Source of the DNA: an uncultured Rikenellaceae bacterium
GTDB lineage: Bacteria > Bacteroidota > Bacteroidia > Bacteroidales > Rikenellaceae
Assembly: GCA_944326945.1 (NCBI GenBank)
Contig: CALVFY010000010.1
Span: 1-64,000 of the forward strand
Direction of reading: 5' to 3'
Length of the DNA stretch: 64,000 bases
Under the pieces are notes generated by a model. That model was not told where the DNA came from. It saw only the letters and a list, made by a program, of their open reading frames with translations, and did not search any database. Every line of letters starts with the position of its first letter. Positions within the stretch are counted from its first letter, which is position 1. Position numbers and translations under genes: made by a program. This document shows, piece after piece, positions 37,172 through 46,622 of this stretch.

Positions 37172-39010
37172 ATGAATAGTTTCCGAAAAATCGTTTGCTC
37201 ATTGTTGTCGTGTTTGACGTTGACTTTGTCTCTGTCTCTCCAGGCGGAGAACCGTACGCCGGTTTTCAATTATGATCGTTCCGGCGGTCATCCTCGTATT
37301 TTGTTGAATGAACAAGAGTTTCGTCAGTTGCGGAAAACGGTGGCGAAACACTCTCCGCTTCAGATCGTGCACAATCAGATACTGACGATCAGCGATGAAC
37401 TTCTCGATAAACCCGTTCTTGTGCGTAAAATGATCGGACGTCGTATGTTGTCGGTTTCCCGCGATGCCCTGCAACGGATATTTTATCTTTCGTATGCCTA
37501 TCGTATGACGGGTAGGAAGGCCTATTTGAATCGGGCCGGTGAGGAGTTGGCTGCTGTGAGCCGTTTTACGGATTGGAATCCTACTCATTTTTTGGATTGT
37601 GCCGAGATGACCATGGCTGTGGCAATCGGTTACGACTGGTTGTACAAGGATCTGCCGGCTACGGTACGCGACCAGGCTCGTCGGGCGATTGTCGAGAAAG
37701 GGCTTTTGGCCTCTTTTGACCGGTCGTATGAAAAGATGTTCACCACTCGAAAGAATAACTGGAATCAGGTTTGTCATGCGGGGATGGTCTATGGAGCGAT
37801 GGCCGTGATGGAAACGGATCGGGACCTGGCAGAGAGGACCATCGAGCGTGCCGTAGCCAACAATCCGATTGTGATGGAGATGTATGCTCCCGACGGGGTT
37901 TATCCCGAGGGATTCAGCTACTGGGGATATGGCACCACATTCGAGGTGATGATGCTGGCTGCACTTGAACACACTTTCGGATCGGATGGAGGACTTTCTC
38001 TTTATAAAGGTTTCGACCGTACGGCGGGATATATGCTCTATATGGTGGGAACAAGTGGCGCTCCGTTCAACTATTCCGATTCGGGTACGGGGGTAGCTCC
38101 TCATCCGGCTTTGTATTGGTTCGCTCAGCGTTATGGAAATTTATCTTGGGTATGGAATGACTGTAAATTGATCGAGACCAAATTGGGTAAGGATAGGCTG
38201 TTGCCGGCAATCGTTATTTTTGCTCGGGATCTGGATTTTGATAAAATCGTGCCTCCGACGGAAAAAGTATGGGCTGGAAATGGACCTAATCCTGTGGTGT
38301 TGGTGCGTACCGGCTGGAAAGGCGATCCGCAAGACAAATATCTGGCCATGAAAGGAGGGTCCGCTCAATTGAGTCATACGCATTTGGATGCCGGATCGTT
38401 CGTGTATGATGCAGCTGGATTGCGTTGGGCAATGGATTTGGGTACGGTGAATTATAATTCGTTGGAGAGCAGAGGGGTAAAGTTGTGGGGACGGACTCAG
38501 GATTCCGAACGTTGGACGGTGTTCCGTTATAATAATTACGCACATAATACGCTGACCGTAAACGGAAAACTACATAATGTGAAAGGTTTTGTTCCCGTAA
38601 CGGAGGTCTATCGCGAGGGACGCGAATTGGGAGGTGAAATGGATCTGACGGCGTTGTTCCCTGACTTGAAACGTGCGGTTCGTAAGGCGGTGCTTGTCGA
38701 CGGGAAGCGATTGGTCATTGAAGATCGGGTCGAGGGGGGAGAAAATCCGGCTACATTGCGTTTCAGTATGGTGACTCCTGCCCGGGTGGAGATGGTGGAT
38801 GGAAGTACTGTGAGGTTGACGCAGAGAGGTAAAACGATGCTGATGCATTTTAAGGGGAGCCAGCCGTGTACGATCAAAACTTGGTCGACCAAACCCGAAC
38901 GTTCGTATGAACCCTCGAACGAGGGAACGATAATTGTGGGATTCGAGGCGACCGTCCCGGCAGGAGGGAAGGAAAGTTTCGAGGTGACTCTTGAAGAACC
39001 TGTTGGATAG
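37172..39010 (+). CDS. Heparinase II/III-family polysaccharide lyase-like protein
   Basis: The 612-residue protein has a signal peptide (about 1-25, ending LSLQAENR). An alpha/alpha-toroid N-terminal half follows (residues 60-330, with NWNQVCHAGMVYGAMAVM and GVYPEGFSYWGYGTTF). The C-terminal beta-sandwich carries LSHTHLDAGSFVYDAAG and NNYAHNTLTVNGKLH, the conserved His-containing motifs of heparinase II/III and alginate lyases (PL12/15/17/21-like). It would cut a uronate-containing polysaccharide in the periplasm. It stands alone, with no SusCD pair, sulfatase or kinase, so the substrate is unknown. Confidence 0.9.
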   Translation: MNSFRKIVCSLLSCLTLTLSLSLQAENRTPVFNYDRSGGHPRILLNEQEFRQLRKTVAKHSPLQIVHNQILTISDELLDKPVLVRKMIGRRMLSVSRDALQRIFYLSYAYRMTGRKAYLNRAGEELAAVSRFTDWNPTHFLDCAEMTMAVAIGYDWLYKDLPATVRDQARRAIVEKGLLASFDRSYEKMFTTRKNNWNQVCHAGMVYGAMAVMETDRDLAERTIERAVANNPIVMEMYAPDGVYPEGFSYWGYGTTFEVMMLAALEHTFGSDGGLSLYKGFDRTAGYMLYMVGTSGAPFNYSDSGTGVAPHPALYWFAQRYGNLSWVWNDCKLIETKLGKDRLLPAIVIFARDLDFDKIVPPTEKVWAGNGPNPVVLVRTGWKGDPQDKYLAMKGGSAQLSHTHLDAGSFVYDAAGLRWAMDLGTVNYNSLESRGVKLWGRTQDSERWTVFRYNNYAHNTLTVNGKLHNVKGFVPVTEVYREGRELGGEMDLTALFPDLKRAVRKAVLVDGKRLVIEDRVEGGENPATLRFSMVTPARVEMVDGSTVRLTQRGKTMLMHFKGSQPCTIKTWSTKPERSYEPSNEGTIIVGFEATVPAGGKESFEVTLEEPVG

Positions 39011-39023
39011 TCTGCCTGGAAGG

Positions 39024-39070
39024 TAAAAAAACAGACGAAAATCCCCTTGAGATTTTCGTCTGTTTTTTTT
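39024..39070. terminator. Bidirectional terminator between the heparinase gene and the V-ATPase operon
   Basis: ACAGACGAAAATC and its complement form a 13-bp stem with a 7-nt loop, preceded by seven A and followed by eight T. Confidence 0.92.
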
Positions 39071-39083
39071 GTGCCGGATTGGT

Positions 39084-39545
<462 letters not shown>

Positions 39546-39557
39546 TTAGTTAAGTTT

Positions 39558-41381
39558 CTATGCTTGATTTTTTGTGTCGTGTTTGAACGGAGTGAAGGGT
39601 CGTTGACTTTCTTCGAATCCGGCGTTTTTGTAGAATTCCACAAAGGTCAGACGCATCGGGTGAACAAACGAGCCGAGCGACGACATGAACAGGTTGATCC
39701 CGTGGCCGATCAACAGGATGATAATCGTTACGATCACTCCCACGACCGGAATATCCGGACTCAATCCGAGAGCCAGATCGTTGAATACCAGGGCCAGTAC
39801 ACTGCCCGACAGTCCGATGGCAAACAGACGGATATAACTCAATACGTCACTCATCAGACCCGTCACATCGTTGTAGGTGTTCCACAGACCGGCTCCGAAG
39901 TTGGCCAGCGGATTTTTCCCCGGCGAGTTGAGGAACAGCATCATGAAGAGCCCTATTCCAAGGCAGATGAGATAGCCGATGGAACTCATCGAGAAGCCCG
40001 TCAATCCCAGATCCGGCAGGAACATGGCGGCGATGGTGGAGACGATGACGATCATCCAGCCGATTGTGGAGAGGGCATAGCGGAATCCGAACAGCCGTGT
40101 GGTGACGGCCGTTTTGAGAGCCATGCCGAAGAGTATTTGTATCAGACCCAGTGCGATCGACAGATTAAAGAGTTTCTCCGACGAGAGGAAATAATCTCGG
40201 AATTGGGAGAACAATGGCAATCCTGCCAATTGAACGCCGAAGAATGATCCTGTCAGCAGTCCGAACAATACGGTAGCGGCTCCGCACCAGATAGTAAGGC
40301 CCGCTGTTTGACGTAATTTCATGCCGCCCTTCCATCGCATCAGCAATCCGGCCAGCACGAAGAGTAGTCCGTAGCCGCCGTCGCCCAGACAGAATCCGAA
40401 AAAGATCATGTAGAATGGCCCGAAATAGGGAGTCAAATCCATCGTGCCGTATTTGGGCAGCGAATAGAATCTTCCGATCAGTTCAAACAGCCGTGCGAAC
40501 CGGTTGTTTTTCAATAGAATGGGAGTGTCGTCGTCCGGAGTGGGGTCGGATTTCAGGTAGATGAGATCCGAAAACTCCTCCAGCATGGCATCCACCTTGT
40601 CGGCTGTCTCACAGGTCGCCCAACCCTCCAGTAAGACTAATGATCCATCGGCTGCGGACTTCCCCGAGTCATGCACCTGTCGGAATTGGAGCCGTTCCCG
40701 CAGACTTTTTTCGTGTGCTGCGATAGCCTCCTGCGAGGCGGCACAACGAGCCAGCTGCCGATTCCATTTTTCCAGTTCCGCCTCGAGAGAGGCGATTTCT
40801 CTCAATTTGTCGTTGCGAGTGGCGTCGGGTTTGCGCAACTCCTGGGCATTGATCGCAACATCCGTATCCGGGGAGACGATGGCTACGAAATAGGTGAAAC
40901 CTTCCTCCGAGGCGATTCGTTCGATGATATATTGTTCCCTCCAAGTGGCGACATGATTGTCGAAATCCTTGTCGTAGGTCGAGAAGAAACGGAGTTCTAC
41001 TCCCGACTCTTCCAGTCGGGCGATCTTTTCAGGAGAAAATTCGCCCCATACAGCCAACTCGTCGGCCTCCTTGTGCAGCCGAGCGATACGTGCCGTGAGG
41101 GATTCGATCTCACGAACGGCTTCCTGATAATGGACGAAAGCCTCTTTCCCCGAGGCGAAAGGTTCGCCCGGAGTGAAATCTTTGCGCGCAGTCAGATCCT
41201 TGAAACGGTTGGCTGCCTGACGATGTTGTTCGATTTGTGCGAGCAGGCGGCGGTCATCCTCCGAGGGTTCCCATCCGGTGGTGGTGATATCCACCAGCCC
41301 CAACTCTTGCAATTGCTCCAGGAAATTTTCGTAGCAACCGTAATGAAGCACGAAATCGTATTTGATCATGGGTACGATCAT
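39558..41381 (-). CDS. V-type ATP synthase subunit I (stator)
   Basis: A 607-residue protein with a long soluble N-terminal arm rich in coiled coil (about 1-310) and a C-terminal membrane domain of about seven segments (from SLPKYGTMDLTPYFGPFYMIFFG onward, about residue 320). The last loop holds the conserved Arg in FVHPMRLTFVEFYKNAGFE, which faces the rotor carboxylate. It forms the ion half-channels and anchors the peripheral stalks. The ATG overlaps the stop of subunit D (ATGA); Met5 is another possible start. Confidence 0.95.
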   Translation of the reverse strand: MIVPMIKYDFVLHYGCYENFLEQLQELGLVDITTTGWEPSEDDRRLLAQIEQHRQAANRFKDLTARKDFTPGEPFASGKEAFVHYQEAVREIESLTARIARLHKEADELAVWGEFSPEKIARLEESGVELRFFSTYDKDFDNHVATWREQYIIERIASEEGFTYFVAIVSPDTDVAINAQELRKPDATRNDKLREIASLEAELEKWNRQLARCAASQEAIAAHEKSLRERLQFRQVHDSGKSAADGSLVLLEGWATCETADKVDAMLEEFSDLIYLKSDPTPDDDTPILLKNNRFARLFELIGRFYSLPKYGTMDLTPYFGPFYMIFFGFCLGDGGYGLLFVLAGLLMRWKGGMKLRQTAGLTIWCGAATVLFGLLTGSFFGVQLAGLPLFSQFRDYFLSSEKLFNLSIALGLIQILFGMALKTAVTTRLFGFRYALSTIGWMIVIVSTIAAMFLPDLGLTGFSMSSIGYLICLGIGLFMMLFLNSPGKNPLANFGAGLWNTYNDVTGLMSDVLSYIRLFAIGLSGSVLALVFNDLALGLSPDIPVVGVIVTIIILLIGHGINLFMSSLGSFVHPMRLTFVEFYKNAGFEESQRPFTPFKHDTKNQA

Positions 41382-41986
41382 GATTGCACCTCCTCTCCGA
41401 TTTGTCCGTGTCGGGTTTTTACGATCTTCTGGGCACTTTTCGAGAGATTCTCCTCGTCTTCCAGAAAACGTTTGATTTTACGGATCGCGTCTTCGTAACC
41501 CGGAATCTGAACCTTTTCATAGAGGTTCACTTTCTGGGTGGTTTTTTTGCGGGCATGGTCCAACAGCTGCATTTTATGATCATAAAATGCGTGCTCGATG
41601 CCCAACGTGGCGATGCGTTTGAGCACCTCCACTCCGTCGGCGATCCAGACCGGACTGCTGAACAGATCGTAGGTCTTTACGGCGAAGTCGATTTTCCGCA
41701 GGACGGGAATACGTACTCCGGCGATCTTGACCGTTGCCAGCTCCACGTCCCGGATACTCACCAACTCCGGATCGAATTCGTTCCACAGGGCGGCCATATA
41801 GTCGTAGCGCGAAGAGAGTTCGTCCAACTGTCGGGCATATTCCGCGGCGGTATCTTTCGCTTTCTTCACCTCCACGCGCAGGGCCGATTCCTTGCTCTTG
41901 ATCGTAGGCAGGGCACGGGTACGCATCCGAAGCTGTTTGCCCAGTTCGTTCAGCGATGTTTTGTTATATTGAAACTTGATAGCCAT
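41378..41986 (-). CDS. V-type ATP synthase subunit D (central stalk)
   Basis: The 202-residue protein is mainly two long antiparallel helices, with N-terminal FQYNKTSLNELGKQLRMR and C-terminal IKRFLEDEENLSKSAQKIVKTR. This is the coiled-coil shaft that rotates in the A3B3 head, equivalent to F-ATPase gamma. It lies 17 bp after subunit B and overlaps subunit I by 4 bp. Confidence 0.95.
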   Translation of the reverse strand: MAIKFQYNKTSLNELGKQLRMRTRALPTIKSKESALRVEVKKAKDTAAEYARQLDELSSRYDYMAALWNEFDPELVSIRDVELATVKIAGVRIPVLRKIDFAVKTYDLFSSPVWIADGVEVLKRIATLGIEHAFYDHKMQLLDHARKKTTQKVNLYEKVQIPGYEDAIRKIKRFLEDEENLSKSAQKIVKTRHGQIGEEVQS

Positions 41987-42003
41987 AGGTGTACGGGTTT
42001 AGG

Positions 42004-43329
42004 CTACGCCTCTTTCGGCCAGTATTTTTCCACCAATTCGTCTTTGATGGCCACTTCGCTCTTGCTGAAATACTTCGCGAACAGACTCCAGGCTCGGTCG
42101 AGCATTCGGGTGATATCGATATTGACGTCGATCGAGAGCAGATGTTCCGAATAGTCGTGAGCGAAGGCAAGGGCACGTTCGTCGTAGTCCGACAGGTCGA
42201 ATCCGTTCTCCAGTTTTGTCTTGGCATTGGCGGCGTCGGCATACAGACGCACGGCGGCATTCATCACCTGAGGATGGTCCTCGCGGGTCTTCTTGCCGAT
42301 CACCAGCTGTTTGAGTCGGCTCAACGAGCGGAACGGATCGACGATCACCTTGCCCGTATCGGAATCGTTGCGCAGGAACAGCTGACCCTCGGTGATGTAT
42401 CCCGTATTGTCGGGTACGGCATGGGTGATATCGCCGCCCGAAAGGGTGGTTACGGCGATGATGGTGATCGAGCCTCCGTTAGGCAGTTGTACGGCTTTCT
42501 CGTAGATACGAGCCAGGTCCGAGTAGAGCGAACCGGGCATGGAGTCTTTCGAGGGAATCTGGTCCATACGGTTGGATACGATGGCCAATGCGTCGGCATA
42601 GAGGGTCATGTCGGTCAACAGCACCAGAACCTTTTCGCCTTTGTCCGCAGCGAAATATTCGGCGGCCGTAAGGGCCATGTCCGGTACGAGCAGACGTTCC
42701 ACCGGTGGATTGTCGGTCGTATTCACGAAACTCACGATACGATCGAGTGCTCCGGCATTCTCGAAAACCTGTTTGAAGAAGAGAAAATCGTCGTTGGTCA
42801 ATCCCATGCCCCCCAGAATGATCTTGTCGGCCTTGGCCCGGAGAGCCACCATGGCCATTACCTGGTTGTAGGGTTGGTCCGGATCGGCGAAGAAAGGAAT
42901 CTTCTGACCCGATACGATTGTATTGTTGAGGTCGATGCCGGCGATACCCGTGGCGATCAGTTCCGAGGGTTGGATCCGTTTGAACGGGTTCACCGTAGGA
43001 CCTCCGATTTCGCGAGCTTCGCCTTCGAGTTGGGCGCCTCCCTCCATGGGCTCACCGTAGGCGTTGAGGAATCGCCCTGCCAGATCGTCGCTTACCTTGA
43101 GCATGGGCGGAGTCCCGTGGAAAATCACCTCCGAATTGGTCGCGATGCCCTCCGTGCCGGCAAAGACCTGAAGGGTTACGCGATCGCCGTCGGTTTTTAC
43201 CACCTGGGCCAGTTTACCTCCCACCGTGGCCAATTCATCGTTGCCCACACCCCGGGCCCGAAGGCTCACCGTGGCTTTGGTGATGTTGTCGATCTTGGTA
43301 TATATCTTTTGAAATGCTTTCGTCTCCAT
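42004..43329 (-). CDS. V-type ATP synthase subunit B (regulatory head subunit)
   Basis: A 441-residue head subunit with the non-catalytic B pattern. It lacks a GxxxxGKT P-loop but retains ATP-synthase alpha/beta family segments such as IQPSELIATGIAGIDLNNTIVSGQKIPFF in effect at 118-146, and LVLLTDMTLYADALAIVSNRM around 210-231. It alternates with subunit A in the hexamer. It follows subunit A by 6 bp. Confidence 0.96.
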   Translation of the reverse strand: METKAFQKIYTKIDNITKATVSLRARGVGNDELATVGGKLAQVVKTDGDRVTLQVFAGTEGIATNSEVIFHGTPPMLKVSDDLAGRFLNAYGEPMEGGAQLEGEAREIGGPTVNPFKRIQPSELIATGIAGIDLNNTIVSGQKIPFFADPDQPYNQVMAMVALRAKADKIILGGMGLTNDDFLFFKQVFENAGALDRIVSFVNTTDNPPVERLLVPDMALTAAEYFAADKGEKVLVLLTDMTLYADALAIVSNRMDQIPSKDSMPGSLYSDLARIYEKAVQLPNGGSITIIAVTTLSGGDITHAVPDNTGYITEGQLFLRNDSDTGKVIVDPFRSLSRLKQLVIGKKTREDHPQVMNAAVRLYADAANAKTKLENGFDLSDYDERALAFAHDYSEHLLSIDVNIDITRMLDRAWSLFAKYFSKSEVAIKDELVEKYWPKEA

Positions 43330-43335
43330 GGCTGC

Positions 43336-45096
43336 TTATGCTTCTTTGGTTTTGGCGGCTACCATTTGATCTATCTGGCTACGGTAGTCGCGGAATTTGT
43401 CGCTGTCCCATTCCGAGTAGTTCATCTGCTTGAAGAGGTTGATAAGTCCTTTGAAGAAAGAGGTACACTCCTCGAATCCGGCGAAATCGAACTCCTTGCG
43501 GCAGACATCCAACACCAGTTTGTACATATATTGTTGGCGGACGATCGGACAGTTGGCGTCGATCTTGTCGAAGGCATCCTGCTGAAGGATCACGAAGTCG
43601 ATCAGTTCCGATTTCCAGAAGCGTTCGTGATACTCGGTCGGTACTCCGTCGTCACCCAGAATATTGATCTGTTCATAGGCTTCCTTACCCTGCTGTACGA
43701 GTGTCTTGCCTTGCATCACCAACGATACCCACTCCGGTTCGATCCGCTTGTCGAGATAGGCTTTGATTTCGGAATATTCCAGGTATTTCGAGTAACTTTC
43801 CAGCGGGTCGATAGCCGGATAACGTTTACTGTCGGCACGTCCTTGGGAGAGGGCATAGAAACAGCGGGCCGCTTTTTTCGTAGACTCGGTCACCGGTTCT
43901 TTCAGGTTGCCTCCCGCGGGCGAAACTGTTCCGATGAAGGTCACCGAACCGTATTTCCCGTTGGGTAAGAGTACCATTCCTGCCCGGGCGTAGAAGTTGG
44001 AGATGATGGCCGACAGGTCCATCGGGAACGCGTCCTGACCCGGCAACTCCTCCAGTCGGTTGCTCATCTCGCGCAATGCCTGGGCCCAGCGCGAAGTGGA
44101 GTCGGCCAGAATCAGCACTTTCAGCCCCATGGCTCTGTAATACTCGCCGATGGTCATTCCCGTGTAGACCGATGCTTCACGGGCAGCCACGGGCATATTC
44201 GAGGTGTTACAGATGATCGTGGTACGTTCCATCAGTTTGTGGCCCGTGCGCGGGTCATCCAATTTTGGGAATTCGGTGAAGATCTCCACCACCTCGTTGG
44301 CTCGTTCTCCGCAGGCCACGAAGATAATGACATCCGCATCGGCCTGTTTCGAAATGGCGTGCTGGAGAACGGTTTTGCCTGCTCCGAAGGGGCCCGGAAT
44401 GAATCCCGTACCGCCCACGGCGATCGGATTGAACGTGTCGATAGCCCGGACTCCCGTCTCCATGATCCGAGAGGGACGCGGTTTCTCGACGAATGCTCGG
44501 ATCGGCTGTTTCACCGGCCACTTCTGGACCATCGTGATTTCATGATCCTTTCCCTCCGCATCGGTAATCACGGCGATAGTGTCCTTTATGCGGTAATTCC
44601 CGGCGGGGGCTACGCTTTTGACCGTATAGCGACCCGTCATGGCAAAGGGAACCATGATCTTGTGTTCAATCCACTTCTCCTGTACCTGTCCCAGCCAGGC
44701 TCCTGCAGAGACTTTCTCTCCCGGAGCGGCCAGCGGTTTGAATTCCCACTGTTTTTCGTAGTCGAGAGGATCGGTATGCGATCCTCTTTTGATGAACAGA
44801 CCCTCCAGTTTCGCCAGGTCATTCTGCAGACCGTCGTAGTTTTGAGAGAGGATACCCGGACCCAATGTCGCCTCCAGCATATGTCCTTCGAACTCTACCC
44901 GGTCGCCGACCTTCAATCCTCGTGTGGAGTCGTATACCTGTACGTAGGCGTTCTCGCCGATCACCTTGATCACCTCGGCCATCATGCGGATGTCGCCCAG
45001 ATAGACGGAACAGATCTCATTCTGTCCCACGGGGCCGTCTGCCTTCACCACCACAATGTTGGAGATGATACCGACCACCTGTCCTGTTGTCTTCAT
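43336..45096 (-). CDS. V-type ATP synthase subunit A (catalytic)
   Basis: A 586-residue catalytic subunit. It has Walker A GPFGAGKT (residues 235-242, Lys241), the A-type non-homologous insert (about 110-190), and the Walker B/ADSTSRWAQALREMSNRLEE region near residue 330. It hydrolyses or makes ATP in the A3B3 head. It sits 19 bp after the DUF2764 gene and 6 bp before subunit B. Confidence 0.97.
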   Translation of the reverse strand: MKTTGQVVGIISNIVVVKADGPVGQNEICSVYLGDIRMMAEVIKVIGENAYVQVYDSTRGLKVGDRVEFEGHMLEATLGPGILSQNYDGLQNDLAKLEGLFIKRGSHTDPLDYEKQWEFKPLAAPGEKVSAGAWLGQVQEKWIEHKIMVPFAMTGRYTVKSVAPAGNYRIKDTIAVITDAEGKDHEITMVQKWPVKQPIRAFVEKPRPSRIMETGVRAIDTFNPIAVGGTGFIPGPFGAGKTVLQHAISKQADADVIIFVACGERANEVVEIFTEFPKLDDPRTGHKLMERTTIICNTSNMPVAAREASVYTGMTIGEYYRAMGLKVLILADSTSRWAQALREMSNRLEELPGQDAFPMDLSAIISNFYARAGMVLLPNGKYGSVTFIGTVSPAGGNLKEPVTESTKKAARCFYALSQGRADSKRYPAIDPLESYSKYLEYSEIKAYLDKRIEPEWVSLVMQGKTLVQQGKEAYEQINILGDDGVPTEYHERFWKSELIDFVILQQDAFDKIDANCPIVRQQYMYKLVLDVCRKEFDFAGFEECTSFFKGLINLFKQMNYSEWDSDKFRDYRSQIDQMVAAKTKEA

Positions 45097-45115
45097 AGTG
45101 TATTTTTATTGTTTT

Positions 45116-45961
45116 TTATTCGTTCGTTTTTTCGGCTTGTTCGATCAGCGAGCTTCCGTCCAGCGAAGCCAGCAGTCGGGTGAACATCTCCTGACCTCGT
45201 TCGCGATCCAATGCCTGCCAACGGGCCACAATGCCCACTCGGACCAGATAGCCCAGAATGAAGTCGATGTTGAAGTAGTCGAACGTGGTGAGCTCTTCCG
45301 ACATCTCCCAACGCAGGGAGTCTATCCTATGTTCTTTCTCGAGCAGATTCTCTTCGTCGGCCACGGCCGCGATCACCCGATCCAGATAGCCGACTTCGCC
45401 TTTGAGTCCGAAGTCGGCCGCCGAACTGCGGACCAGCGACTCCACGACATAGCCTTTGCCCACGACCACGTCTGCCACCGGGATTCCCATTCGCCGAGCC
45501 GTAAGAGCGGCACACACATTACGCAGATTGCGGTCGAATTGGCTCCATTCGCGCAGAAAACGACTCTTGGACGAATCGCATATCCGATAATAGATCTCCA
45601 GTAGCGAGCGTTCCAGGGCTTTGCTTCGGTCGATCTCTTCGTAATCGCTGTTTTCGGGTTCGGCATAGGCTGCCAATACCTCGCTTATGAAGCGGGGCAG
45701 ACGTTCGGGTCTGATCAGTTCCTCCTCCAGTTCTTCCCGAGTAAAATTGCCCAGAGAAGAGAACTGCCTCCGACCTGCTTTCAATTGTACGATATTCTCG
45801 ATATCATAATAGGTATGGAGTAATTCCACCTTCAGACGATCTTTCCGGTCGATCTCCTCTTCGATTTCTCTACGGATAGAGGAGGCGTCGAATCCTTTGT
45901 GTTCGCCTTCCCGGGAGAATTCTCTCAGGCCCGCCACCAGACAGTAATAGTTTTTCGCCAT
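45116..45961 (-). CDS. DUF2764 protein, V-ATPase operon
   Basis: The 281-residue soluble, helix-rich protein opens with MAKNYYCLVAGLREFSREGE, the DUF2764 signature of Bacteroidota V-ATPase operons. It sits between subunits E and A, where other V-ATPase operons carry the C (and often F) subunit genes. It probably acts as the rotor-to-ring coupler in place of subunit C, although no clear sequence match to C is visible. Presence in the operon is certain; the role is inferred from position and size. Confidence 0.9.
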   Translation of the reverse strand: MAKNYYCLVAGLREFSREGEHKGFDASSIRREIEEEIDRKDRLKVELLHTYYDIENIVQLKAGRRQFSSLGNFTREELEEELIRPERLPRFISEVLAAYAEPENSDYEEIDRSKALERSLLEIYYRICDSSKSRFLREWSQFDRNLRNVCAALTARRMGIPVADVVVGKGYVVESLVRSSAADFGLKGEVGYLDRVIAAVADEENLLEKEHRIDSLRWEMSEELTTFDYFNIDFILGYLVRVGIVARWQALDRERGQEMFTRLLASLDGSSLIEQAEKTNE

Positions 45962-45970
45962 CGCCGTCGT

Positions 45971-46588
45971 TTATTGTTTTTCTCCGTAGAGCAATTCGGC
46001 CACTTGGGGACGCAGATATTCCTCCAGCAGTGCGTTGAAATCCGTGTCCGAGAAGCTGAGATAATAACCTCCATCTTTAGGCCCGATCCGGAACCCATTC
46101 TTTACACCGTCTGCATATTCCAGCTCCACGCCCTCTTCGAGCAGGGATTTCGTGCTGGCTGCAAAGGCCGCTTCCAATTCCTGACGGCGGGCAGCGGGCA
46201 ATAAGACTTTCAGTTGGGAGTCTTCTCCATTGGTTTTCCAGTTTCGGACGACCTCCAGCAGCAATTCTTTGACGAATTTCTCGTCGAGCATTGCTCCGCT
46301 GACGGCTTTGTCGGCGGTACGGGTCACGATCATCGTGCGAATCGACTCTTTGAGTGTGGCTACGCTTTGGCGAGCGGCCAGAGCGATTTCCGTCTGAGTA
46401 TTCTTTTTCAGTTCATTGGCGCTCTGTTGGGCTTCGATCAGGATTCTTTCGGCTTCGGCCCGTGCATCGGCAACGATTTTTTTCGCTTTTTCTTCAGCTT
46501 CGGCCACCAGTTCGTCTGCCCGGGCTCTCCCTTTCGATAATCCTTCGTCATAGAGCTTACGGGTCAGCTGTTCCAGTTTGTTTTCCAT
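45971..46588 (-). CDS. V-type ATP synthase subunit E (peripheral stalk)
   Basis: A 205-residue protein. Its N-terminal half is a charged helix (MENKLEQLTRKLYDEGLSKG, then repeated Glu/Ala/Lys heptads to about residue 95), and a globular C-terminal domain binds the head. It is the stator stalk subunit; a partner G/H subunit is not evident nearby. It is the first clear V-ATPase gene of the operon, 9 bp before the DUF2764 gene and 35 bp after the DUF4301 gene. Confidence 0.93.
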   Translation of the reverse strand: MENKLEQLTRKLYDEGLSKGRARADELVAEAEEKAKKIVADARAEAERILIEAQQSANELKKNTQTEIALAARQSVATLKESIRTMIVTRTADKAVSGAMLDEKFVKELLLEVVRNWKTNGEDSQLKVLLPAARRQELEAAFAASTKSLLEEGVELEYADGVKNGFRIGPKDGGYYLSFSDTDFNALLEEYLRPQVAELLYGEKQ

Positions 46589-46622
46589 AGGTTTGGTATT
46601 ATTTCGGTTTTGTTGTTGCAGG

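Noticed and set aside
41989-43968. A 659-codon open frame antisense to V-ATPase subunits A and B
   Set aside because: It spans the junction of two certain genes on the other strand and shows no family pattern.
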